From Candidatus Poseidoniales archaeon (GTDB taxonomy: Archaea > Thermoplasmatota > Poseidoniia > Poseidoniales > Poseidoniaceae), in the NCBI GenBank assembly GCA_012270265.1, contig JAAXIR010000235.1, forward strand, positions 1 through 21,435: DNA of 21,435 nucleotides, read 5' to 3'. Positions 1 to 9,100 of this stretch are shown in pieces. Position numbers and translations under genes: made by a program. How positions within the stretch are numbered: the first letter of the stretch is position 1; the number at the start of each line of letters is the position of its first letter. The notes under the pieces were generated by a model. The model was given only the letters and a program-made list of their open reading frames with translations, was not told the origin of the DNA and ran no database searches.

Positions 1-2
1 AC

Positions 3-3000
3 ACCATGACGACAACCAATGGTTCGTTTGATACCGATGAAACTCGCGTCCTCCAAGGAACGGGTGAAGTCACCTTCTCCGATGTAGGTACCTTCACCAG
101 CGAAGGTGTCGCACTTGCTTACGACTTTACCGGAAACTTCACACGAGAGATTTCCGATGCTCGCGTCTTTGCTGGAAACGGAACTTGGATTGGTAAGGGA
201 ACCATTGAAGCAACGTGGATCGAGCACGACAATGCATCACTCGATTGTGGAGAAAACAACACCATGCCAGAAAATGCGACGTTGTGTCTCATCTCCGAGG
301 GAACCGATTTCTCAACCTATCTCCTAGATGGCGAAGTTATGGCCAGTGGTCGTTTGACTTCCGATGGTGTCAGTACGCTGATGAAGGAGCTCGACGGAGA
401 GACCTTCGAGGGCACTGGTATTTTCGAAGGTGTTGGAACGCTCAATGGAACTGGACTGTTCATCGGTCCAGGTACCTTCAGTGGGGATATCGTCAACCCT
501 GGTTCCTTCTATCAAACTGGACTCGTTCCAGGTGTCTACAACATGATTGCCTTGATGCCAAACGGTCGAGAAATTCTCCTGCCTGACCCTGTTGAGGTCG
601 GAATCGAACCAAGTTTCGATTTGGCAATGACCGTACCAGCCTCACTGTTTGCAGATCAACTGACCACAATGTCCGGTGAAGCGATTCCGAACCAAGAGGT
701 GCAACTCATCGATGTTGCTCTTGGTGAAGATGAAATGATTACCATTACATCCGATGAAGAAGGAAACATCTCATACGGACCAATCACAGCTGGCGAATAC
801 TACGTCCGTGTCGATCTTGATAACGATGGATTCTACGAACTCAACCAGACCATGCAGGTCTTCGATGAGCCAATGAACTTCACCTTTGATATCGGTGTTC
901 CTGAAATGTTTGACCTGACCATCACATTGAACGGCCCAGAAGGATTCGATGTTGCAGGTCGAGAAGTCAACTTCACCGACCCACTTGGCTTGTTGCCGAT
1001 GGATGTTGTTTCCGATGAGAACGGTGTTGTTTACGTCGAACTCCCTGTTGGTGAATGGTCTGTCAGCGATAACAGCGATGAAGACTACATCTTGATTGAA
1101 GAAATCAAGGTCGAGGATTCAGATTTGACATTGGACTTCACCTACTCGACTTCGGTTTGGGTCAACGGATCCATTGACGCTCCGAACACTGCTGGATTCA
1201 CGTACGATGAGTGGCTTGCACTCCCTGCAGAAGAGAAACTGTACGAGAACGCAAGTTCAGTCCCAGTTACCTTCCACGGCAATGGATTGGAGTTCACGAC
1301 GGTCACCGATCAATTCGGTGAGTTCAGTCAACGCTTGCCTGCTGGTATGACCTTCAACCTCAATGCGCAAAGTTCAGTCTCGAGCTTCGCTGTTGGTTCC
1401 TTGGTTGTTGTATCCGAAGGTATGGCTGAGTTGGATGCTTTGATCCTTGAGCCAACCGTTGATGTTGTTGGTGCAATTTATCTGTTCAATAACGAAACCA
1501 ACTGGAACCAAGACATTCCGAACTATGAGCCTGTCGAAATCCATGCTCAGGGTGAGGATGGCGTCGTGTGGACCACGACCTCTGATGAAGCAGGTCTGTT
1601 CAACATGCAACTACTCGATGGAACATGGAGTTTCAGCATCCCTGCTGCGGAGTACAATGCCGCATCCGTAGAAGAGTACCTTGTTAGCGTTCAGGACGGA
1701 ATGAACCCAGAACCTGTGAGTTTGATCACCAACCCTGAAAACAGTACTGTAACGCTGAATGTCTTTACCGACTTGGGTGATGGCGTCTTCGAAAATGGAA
1801 CGGCGATTCGCCCTGATATACAGTTGATTCCTGTCTCAGAGGTCGGCGAAGGTGTGAACATCACTTCGGACGACTACAGCGAAGACGGAATTGTTGAGGT
1901 TGTCCTCAGTCCGGGTATCTACGCCATTTCGACCAACAACTTGGACGCATCCGACGAAAACGCAAGTGATGCGAGCCTTGAAGTCAATGGTGTGTTGGAT
2001 ATTATTCCAATTGGATTGACTGGTCCTGAAGAACCAGTTCTCGTTCCAATCGTTGATGCATGGCGCATGAACGGAACCATCACATGGGCCAATGGCTCTG
2101 CAATGGTTGAGAACTTCTTGCTCTCGACACCCGATGGTTCGGATTACGTTCCAATCAATGTTGATGAAAACGGAACATTCGCTACCTATGTTGAGAGCGG
2201 CGATTACATTGTCGTTGTTGCACCACTTCTCAACGGAGACGGTGTCACAGAATCACTGCGTATGCCAATCACTATTGGAGACGATTCCAGTGTTCGTACC
2301 GAACTCGCTCTATCGCTTGTTGAGGCTGTTGAAGTCTCGCTTACCTTGATCGAAGCAGGTACAGAATCTGAACTCTCAGGAAAGAAGGTCGTTCTCGTCA
2401 GTCATGATGGCTTTGGTAACATCACCATGAATCCAACTGATGCTGATGGAAACGCTACGCAATTGTTGATGCCAGGAACCTGGAGTCTCTACATGAACGA
2501 GTCCGCAGCACAGCGCTACTGGACGCTCGATACATCCGATGCTCCGGTCTTGATCGATGCAAACACCTCGCTGGATGTTGTGTATGCAGCACTGGAAGTC
2601 GAAATTGGTGGAAAGGCATACTGGGATACCGATGAAGACGACATTGCAGATGGCAACGAGGGCGTTGAGGGTGCAGATGTTACCATTCAAGGTGGCAGCA
2701 TTGACACTGTCGTGACAACAGACGCTGACGGTGTTTGGCGAATCTATGTACCAATCCTCGAAAGCTATTCTGTAACCGTGGCAAAGGACGGATTTGGTGT
2801 TGTTTCGTACGACGACAATGACACAGGAATGTATGTGGTTGACAACGAACCTGTTTCACAGGATATCGAAATGTCAGCAGCAGAAGTCACCGTAACAGGT
2901 TCAATTACCGATGTTCTTGACGCTTCTCGATTGGATGGTGCAACCATCACACTGTATGGAACCTCAGAGAACCAACAGGATGCTGTTGAAGTAGCTGGAG

Positions 3001-4691
3001 TGCTCGCTGATGAGACGCTCTCCTTTACAGCAGTTGTTGAACCCGGTCAATGGGTTGTTGTTGTTTACGAAGACGATGCACCGTTCAACGGCGGTGGCGT
3101 AGCTGTCGGCCTGCTCGAGGCAGAGGTACAGAACGGTGGATCAATTGAACTTGTTATGAGCAAGGGTGGTTGGGTTGATGTATCAACCGAATTCACTTCG
3201 TTCAACCTGCAGACCTACAATGCTGGTACAGACGATGCTTCATCACCTGTTGCAGATGTCGTTGATGTCGAAGTCGATCTTGGAGATGGGCGTGTTTGGG
3301 CCCTGCCATTGGAATCCGATGGTACACTCGAAGTCCTCCTCCCAGCTGAAGCAGCGACCTTCAACTCCGAATTCTCAACCGTTCAGCGCGACTTGACGAT
3401 GAACTACACCGCCGGTGTATCGATTGACAACGGTGATGAAGGTCGAACTGCGGTCATGCTTTCCTACAACCGAAAGACAAACAGCGATCTAACGCTCACG
3501 ATCGACTCGGTAACGGGAGCGACTGTACTCGGCGATGCGAACCGTGATTTGCTTGCTGTTGTGAACGCAAGCGATGATGCAAACTACACTGCCATTGAGT
3601 TTGATGTCCTTGCAGTATACGGCGGTACTGAGATTTCCGATCCGTTCGAAGTAACTGGTACTGTGACCGTATCGCCTGACCAAGACGACTGGACTGTTGA
3701 ATTCTACAACGGCTCTGACTGGGTCAGCACATCCAACGTTCAGCTTGGTATTGGTGATGTTGCAGAGAACGCAACGCTCGAAGCGACGCTGCGTGCACGA
3801 ATCGTTCTCCCATCTGTTGAAACTGCATGGTGGCTTGAAAACGGACATGACATCAACATTCGATTCTCTGCAGACAGTGGAGATATGACGGAAGTTTCGC
3901 TCAATGTCGAAGTTCCTCAGACGTACGGATTCAACACGACGGATGTCACATCCACGGTTGGTGTTGCACCTGGTGGTACAACCACTGCGTCCTTGACCAT
4001 CAACAACAACGGTAACGGTGATGACTCCTTCACGTACGAAGTACTTACCAACCTGCCAGATGGTTGGACGGTCACTCCAATGAACGGCGTCACAACGATC
4101 GCCAAGGACAACATGCGTGACCTTGCATTCTCTGTAACGGGTGCACCTTCCTTCGATGATGGTGAAGTCACCGTCACTGTTCGAATCACAAGCGAGGACG
4201 GTGTCACACAGGAAGATGTTGAGATTACTGTTGAATCTGCTCGAAGCGTATTGAACTGGAATCAAGATTTGTCCAAGTCTCGAAGCAATAACTTTGCCGA
4301 CGTCGATCCAAACACCCTCGTCATCGTCATTGAGAACAGCGGTCTACGACCTGTTCAACAAGTGACCATTTATGTCGACAGCAGTGGATTGTCCGAAATG
4401 AACATGACACTCAGCGTTCCTGCTGAAGGGTCAACTGACTTCGAATTTGTCTTGCCGACGGCGAGTCAAGGTATCACACGATACGATGTGCGTGCAGAAA
4501 TCCTCGGCGATGATGCCAATTATGCGACCAACAATGTTGATGACGACTTTAGCATTGAGTACCTCGTGCAGGGTTCGGAAGAAACATCCAACCCAATCGT
4601 CATCGTTGTCATCATTGCATTGACCTTCATCATCCTGTACTTTGGATTCAAGGCGTCGTCTCGAGTCCGTGGTGCTGGTGGACGATTCTGA
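3..4691 (+). CDS. Giant modular surface protein with C-terminal membrane anchor (5' end missing)
   Basis: The frame is open from the window edge and lacks a signal peptide, so the start lies upstream; the ATG at position 6 is probably internal. About 1,561 residues are visible. Residues 1-165 hold Gly/Thr-rich short repeats (GTG-x-F-x-G-x-G style). Tandem beta-sandwich modules of about 90-100 residues follow, resembling carboxypeptidase-regulatory-like/Cna-B folds. One near residues 863-955 starts YWDTDEDDIADGNEGVEGADV and resembles SdrD_B-type calcium-binding modules. A NEW3-like domain (about 1310-1400) and a CARDB-like domain (about 1420-1520) precede a hydrophobic segment (about 1530-1548) and a short basic tail ending RVRGAGGRF. 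There are roughly thirty N-x-S/T sequons and only two cysteines, both in the N-terminal part. It is probably an extracellular stalk, adhesin or cell-envelope glycoprotein; the exact role is unknown. The subtilase gene follows 55 bp downstream on the same strand. Confidence 0.85.
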   Translation, partial: TMTTTNGSFDTDETRVLQGTGEVTFSDVGTFTSEGVALAYDFTGNFTREISDARVFAGNGTWIGKGTIEATWIEHDNASLDCGENNTMPENATLCLISEGTDFSTYLLDGEVMASGRLTSDGVSTLMKELDGETFEGTGIFEGVGTLNGTGLFIGPGTFSGDIVNPGSFYQTGLVPGVYNMIALMPNGREILLPDPVEVGIEPSFDLAMTVPASLFADQLTTMSGEAIPNQEVQLIDVALGEDEMITITSDEEGNISYGPITAGEYYVRVDLDNDGFYELNQTMQVFDEPMNFTFDIGVPEMFDLTITLNGPEGFDVAGREVNFTDPLGLLPMDVVSDENGVVYVELPVGEWSVSDNSDEDYILIEEIKVEDSDLTLDFTYSTSVWVNGSIDAPNTAGFTYDEWLALPAEEKLYENASSVPVTFHGNGLEFTTVTDQFGEFSQRLPAGMTFNLNAQSSVSSFAVGSLVVVSEGMAELDALILEPTVDVVGAIYLFNNETNWNQDIPNYEPVEIHAQGEDGVVWTTTSDEAGLFNMQLLDGTWSFSIPAAEYNAASVEEYLVSVQDGMNPEPVSLITNPENSTVTLNVFTDLGDGVFENGTAIRPDIQLIPVSEVGEGVNITSDDYSEDGIVEVVLSPGIYAISTNNLDASDENASDASLEVNGVLDIIPIGLTGPEEPVLVPIVDAWRMNGTITWANGSAMVENFLLSTPDGSDYVPINVDENGTFATYVESGDYIVVVAPLLNGDGVTESLRMPITIGDDSSVRTELALSLVEAVEVSLTLIEAGTESELSGKKVVLVSHDGFGNITMNPTDADGNATQLLMPGTWSLYMNESAAQRYWTLDTSDAPVLIDANTSLDVVYAALEVEIGGKAYWDTDEDDIADGNEGVEGADVTIQGGSIDTVVTTDADGVWRIYVPILESYSVTVAKDGFGVVSYDDNDTGMYVVDNEPVSQDIEMSAAEVTVTGSITDVLDASRLDGATITLYGTSENQQDAVEVAGVLADETLSFTAVVEPGQWVVVVYEDDAPFNGGGVAVGLLEAEVQNGGSIELVMSKGGWVDVSTEFTSFNLQTYNAGTDDASSPVADVVDVEVDLGDGRVWALPLESDGTLEVLLPAEAATFNSEFSTVQRDLTMNYTAGVSIDNGDEGRTAVMLSYNRKTNSDLTLTIDSVTGATVLGDANRDLLAVVNASDDANYTAIEFDVLAVYGGTEISDPFEVTGTVTVSPDQDDWTVEFYNGSDWVSTSNVQLGIGDVAENATLEATLRARIVLPSVETAWWLENGHDINIRFSADSGDMTEVSLNVEVPQTYGFNTTDVTSTVGVAPGGTTTASLTINNNGNGDDSFTYEVLTNLPDGWTVTPMNGVTTIAKDNMRDLAFSVTGAPSFDDGEVTVTVRITSEDGVTQEDVEITVESARSVLNWNQDLSKSRSNNFADVDPNTLVIVIENSGLRPVQQVTIYVDSSGLSEMNMTLSVPAEGSTDFEFVLPTASQGITRYDVRAEILGDDANYATNNVDDDFSIEYLVQGSEETSNPIVIVVIIALTFIILYFGFKASSRVRGAGGRF

Positions 4692-4746
4692 TTCGTTCGA
4701 AGACAAGGCTTGATACACGAGAACCGCCCATTTCGGTGGGAAGGAC
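4692..4746 (+). promoter_or_regulatory. Short spacer with ribosome binding site for the subtilase gene
   Basis: This 55 bp gap holds GGTGG at 4735-4739, seven bases before the ATG at 4747, plus AAGGA at 4741-4745. A weak imperfect hairpin (CCGCC/GGTGG, one G-U pair) overlaps the ribosome binding site. No convincing TATA element is visible, so the protease may be transcribed with the upstream surface protein. Confidence 0.4.
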
Positions 4747-5952
4747 ATGGAAGAATTGCGTGGAGTTGAACTGCTTCCCGAACCCGGGGAGCCGAAGATT
4801 CTCTCTGCTGTTGATCCCTCGACCTCGGGTCATGAAGGCCAGTGGCGAGCAGAAGTGACCGGCTGGGCTCCAGTGCTTCCAGATACGGTAGCATTCAGGA
4901 CTCGACGGGTCTTTTCGCTTGCATCAGGTCTTGTCATTGCCCTGTTTATGGGTATCATCGTGGTGCTGTGGCAGTCAGATCTCCTCTTGCTTCAATTACC
5001 TCCGCCGACTTCAGAATGGGCTTTCGAAGATTCAGAGATTCGGGATTTACAAGCGACCGGTCTCACCGGTGAAGGCGTTCGTGTTTGTATGGTCGATACG
5101 GGTGTATCACTGTCACACACTTCCCTCGAGGATGCAGATGTTCTGTTCGAGGATTTTGTTGGAAATTCTGCAACACCCACGGATTATGGTTCCATCGCTC
5201 ATGGTACCCTCATGGCGGGAATTTTGCTGTCAACCGATTTCCAACAAGGAATTGCACCCAATGTAACATTGGGTATGGCAGCAGCGTTGAGTGCAAATGG
5301 AGAGAACAATACTGGTTCAGAAACACGTGTGGCTGATGCGATTCGTTGGTGTATTTTTGATTTTGAAGCTGACATTATCTCGCTCTCTTTGGGTGGCGCA
5401 CAGGACCAATCAGCATCTCGTGAAGGCCCTGCTGTTTCTGCAACCAGGCAAGCCATTGATGAGGGAATCTTCGTTGTCGCTGCCGCTGGTAACGATGGAG
5501 GTTCCGGTGATGATGGATTCGTAAGTGCACCAGGCAATGTCAACCTCGTCATTACAGTGGGTGCTTCGGATCGGGAAGGAAACGTTTGGAGTCAATCGTC
5601 CATGGGTGAATCTGTTGACACGGATGGTAACGTCCGTGAATATCCGAATCAAAAACCCGAATTGACTGCACCAGGTGTTGACATTCTATCGACTGGCGTG
5701 GATAACCAGTGGTACACCTCTAGTGGTACATCAGATGCGACGGTATTTGTTGCAGGAGCATTGGCGTTGATACTCGAGGCCCATCCCGAACTCAAACCGA
5801 ACGGACAATCCTCAACAGGATGCATTGAACTTGTGAAACGTGCGTTAGCGGATTCGATGAATTCTGATTCCCAACACGATTCAAAACAAGGGTATGGTCA
5901 GTTGAAAGCAAGTGCGTGGTTGGGTCAAATTCCTGATGAAATCGCATGCTGA
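4747..5952 (+). CDS. Membrane-tethered subtilisin-like serine protease (peptidase family S8)
   Basis: This 401-residue protein has the complete subtilase catalytic set: Asp117 in VDTGVSLSHT, His152 in AHGTLMAGIL, the oxyanion Asn249 in AAAGNDGG and nucleophile Ser329 in SSGTSDAT. Residues 1-50 are probably cytoplasmic; the basic RTRR stretch is followed by a single membrane segment (about 55-75), giving an N-in anchor with the catalytic domain outside. Only about 40 residues separate the anchor from the catalytic Asp, so there is no room for a usual I9 inhibitor prodomain. The Ser motif reads GTSDATVF where GTSMA[TS]P is common. The chosen ATG has a ribosome binding site. Its neighbours are giant surface proteins, which makes surface-protein maturation or turnover a reasonable but untested role. 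Confidence 0.93.
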   Translation: MEELRGVELLPEPGEPKILSAVDPSTSGHEGQWRAEVTGWAPVLPDTVAFRTRRVFSLASGLVIALFMGIIVVLWQSDLLLLQLPPPTSEWAFEDSEIRDLQATGLTGEGVRVCMVDTGVSLSHTSLEDADVLFEDFVGNSATPTDYGSIAHGTLMAGILLSTDFQQGIAPNVTLGMAAALSANGENNTGSETRVADAIRWCIFDFEADIISLSLGGAQDQSASREGPAVSATRQAIDEGIFVVAAAGNDGGSGDDGFVSAPGNVNLVITVGASDREGNVWSQSSMGESVDTDGNVREYPNQKPELTAPGVDILSTGVDNQWYTSSGTSDATVFVAGALALILEAHPELKPNGQSSTGCIELVKRALADSMNSDSQHDSKQGYGQLKASAWLGQIPDEIAC

Positions 5953-6102
5953 TGTCATCAATTCTTTGATATTCTTATCATAATTTGATATTCTCAAAGG
6001 CGATAATATGATACTATAGTTCGTTAGTGATATTCTTACAAGTGTCAAATGGGGCGCAGTATTATATTCGTTCAGTCCTTCCACCGAAATAGAGGAATGA
6101 AC
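5953..6102 (+). promoter_or_regulatory. AT-rich promoter region of the beta-helix surface protein gene
   Basis: This 150 bp gap is more AT-rich than the flanking genes. TATTATATT at 6060-6068 is a good archaeal TATA candidate. It predicts transcription starting near 6090 with a leader of about a dozen bases carrying AGAGGA (6091-6096) before the ATG at 6103. A second AT-rich candidate is GATAATATGATACTATAG (6002-6019). Three copies of TGATATTCT lie upstream, listed separately. The region probably also holds the 3' end of the subtilase transcript; it has T-rich stretches but no strong hairpin. Confidence 0.55.
5967..6037 (+). repeat. Three direct copies of TGATATTCT in a promoter region
   Basis: Copies begin at 5967 (TGATATTCTT), 5986 (TGATATTCT) and 6028 (TGATATTCTT). 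The start-to-start distances are 19 and 42 bp, close to two and four helical turns. All lie upstream of the TATA candidate at 6060. This fits a direct-repeat activator or repressor site, but chance recurrence in AT-rich DNA is not excluded. Confidence 0.4.
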
Positions 6103-9100
6103 ATGCAATTTGCAAATGTTGGAAAAAGTGTAGGACTTGTGGGACTCCTTCTCACATCATTGATGATCGGTTTGGTTACTGTACCAACGGCGAGTGCGGT
6201 GAACGAAACTGCATCCGGAACAATCGTCACAACCGAGACATGGAGTGGCACACACACGCTCACAGGTGACGTTACCGTCGCCGAGGGTGCGAAACTCGTC
6301 ATCCAAGCTGGAACGACAATCAACATCCCTGCTGGAGTCTTTATCGATGTTGAGGGAGCCATCTGCGCAGGTTCTGCGTCATGTGGTGCAACACAGGGAA
6401 GTGCTTCCTCTCAGGTTCGCTTTGAGTGGGCAACACCATCCGATTACAGCGTTACTGGACGATGCTACCAACAGGGTAACCAACTCCTGACCAACTCCGA
6501 TGCCGCATGCGGTTCTGGAGTTATTATTCGCAGCACCATCAACCAAGCATCGACTGGTATGTCGTACGTATCGTTCAACAATGCGTATGGATACCCAATC
6601 TACGTTCAAACTCTGCAGGCTGTTCAATACGGTACACTCGTCTTCGATGGTTCCTCTGCCGTTGTCGACAACCTCGCATTCTCAAACATCAATACATCGA
6701 ACATCATTGCGCTTGATTTCGCAGCACCAACGATTCGAGATTCAACGTTCACCCTTGGTGACGACGGTCGAGGATACGATGCAGCTGCGGTTCGTGCCTA
6801 TGAAGCAGGTGCAGGGATCCTCTCTGCGCTGACCATCACTGGCTCGACCTTTACTGGAAACACCCAAGCCCAGTGTGGTAACCAAGGCGGAGGACGTGTT
6901 CTCATTTACGCCGAATCGTCCTACGTTTCGATGGACAATCTCGACATCAAGGACAACGCCTACGGCGCGTTCTTCAAGGGGTCATCCGGATCACTCGGCA
7001 ACAGTACCATCAACGTTTTGTGCAACGCCATCGATACCAATTCATACAAAACAACAGGCAATTTTGCTCACACCCTTTACCTCGATAACAACGTCATTAC
7101 CACAGGCGAGGGCGCGGGTATCACCGCCTACGATGGTGCAATTGTTACAGCAACAGACAACACCATTTCCGGTGCATCGAGTGGGTCTGGATTTGGTATC
7201 CGTGATTCGACGCTTAACGCTCATCGCAACACTGTAGGTCCAATCACTGGTTACAACGGATTCTGGGTCTACGGTCAATCTGAAGTTGCAATTGAGAACA
7301 ACACCGTCCAAGATACTGCGAAGGAACCCATTCAAATCGGGGAATACCACTACCGAGACTCTGGTAGCAACTACCCGGGCCCATCACCAAACCGTGCATA
7401 CATTGCAAACAACATCATCTCCAACAACTCTGGAACATGCAACTCCGCTTGGATGTACGGTGGCGATTTTAATTGCCCTGCTATCCACGTGTTTACATCC
7501 TCTGCAACCATCGTCGACAACACCGTTACCAACAACGCAGGTGATGGTCTTCGAATCAAGGGTTCGATCGTCAATGTTCAACGCAACACCATCGAAGCAG
7601 GTCAATTTGCTGCTAACATCACGCACTTTGACAATCAATACGGACAGAAGTACGGTTCGATTGGTTACTTCTCTGGTAACACATGGACCAATGCTACACA
7701 GGTCTACAACATCTCTGAATCTCGTGTAACGGTTCAATCCGAATACATCCCTGATGCTGCAGGTGGCTATTCATTCCCGGTCATGCTCCAGTGGCTCGGT
7801 GCTGAGTGTCCGTACGTTCAGTCGGAATGTCTCCTACTCCCAGACACTGCTGCAGTACCACCTCGAGATATGCCTCTCGCCATTGAATTGGTGAACAACT
7901 CCACTGTCTTCTCGTTCGCAGATTTGCAAAACTTCGATGCTTCGAAGGTCCACGTTCAAAACCAAAACTCAGCATGGGGTTCGCAAGTTCGCCAAGGTGA
8001 ATTGGTTCGGTACCAAGTGAAGGCCAAGAACAGCAACGTTGCAGGAGCAACGGTCATCATCAAGGATGCAACTGGCCTGCCTCTCTACGAACTCACAACG
8101 GACAGTTTCGGATTCACGCAACAAGTTTCTCTGCCTTCTGATTTCTTGCTTGATCGAAACTGGAACCACCTCGTAGGTGAAACCGCTGTTACCGTACCTG
8201 GTACTGACCCAAGCAATCCAGAAGTTCTCGATGAGGACACCTGCTCAGATGGTTACGATAACGATGGAGATACTTTCGTCGATGCCGATGACCCAGACTG
8301 TGCAAACGGTCGAGAATTACCGTTCTACATCGTCGAAGCGTACAAGTTTGGTAAAGGCAAGAAGAACTTCGATTTCGTCCTGAGCGGATCAATCGACGAC
8401 ATCATCAGCCTTGACAACGAACGCCCCAGTGTCACCGTCGAACAATACGATGGTGATTCTTTTGCCATCAACGCTGTCATTACAGGAACGGCTTGGGATG
8501 GTCAGTCTGGCCCATATCCACTTGATGTCATCGCTTATGACCGACAATTCGGACTGATTGAGCGAGTTGAAATCCAGCCTCCAGGTAGCACCGATTGGTA
8601 CTATGCCGTCGATACGTCTGGAGCAAACGGCGAATTGACCAAAGAAAACCACCCGTTCAAGACATGGTCGTTTGATTGGGACTTGTCTGCTCACCCTGAC
8701 GGTGAAAGTGACGTCACTTTCAGAATTCGTTCCTACGACGGTTTGGACTACTCTCCGATTGAAGTCCGTAAGTTCAAGTTGAATCTTGTTCCACCGACAC
8801 TTTACCTCAACGAGCCATTGGATGGTTCGACGCATTCCAACGGAAAGATTCTCTTCACTGGAACGGCATCCGACCCGTACGCAGGTACGTGGGGATCCGA
8901 CATTCAAGACATCTGGTTCGACGTTTCAGGTCCGAACGGTTATGCCTCACACTTTGCCATCGATGGTTCAGTTGCATGGGCTTATGAATGGAACTTTGAG
9001 GAGCTTGAAACCGGAGAGTACACGTTCGAAGTTTGGGCGAGTGACAGCGATTTCTGTGACGACGTGCAAGGAACGTGTGTGATTTCGACACGGACTGTTA

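Noticed and set aside
3489..4265. Long minus-strand open frame (258 codons) inside the first surface-protein gene
   Set aside because: Its translation is Arg/Cys-rich without any domain pattern, and it lies opposite a convincing beta-sandwich coding region; it is a codon-usage shadow.
4580..4691. Archaeosortase (PGF-CTERM-type) sorting signal at the C-terminus of the first protein
   Set aside because: The tail has a membrane helix and basic end but no PGF motif before the helix; a plain C-terminal anchor is sufficient.
6049..6102. Upstream ATG at 6049 as the start of the beta-helix protein
   Set aside because: It would put 18 residues ahead of a good signal peptide and would overlap the best TATA candidate; the ATG at 6103 has AGAGGA at proper spacing.
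8389..8907. Minus-strand open frame of 172 codons inside the beta-helix protein gene
   Set aside because: It lies opposite clear Ig-like coding sequence, has no ribosome binding site and gives a low-complexity, non-family-like translation.
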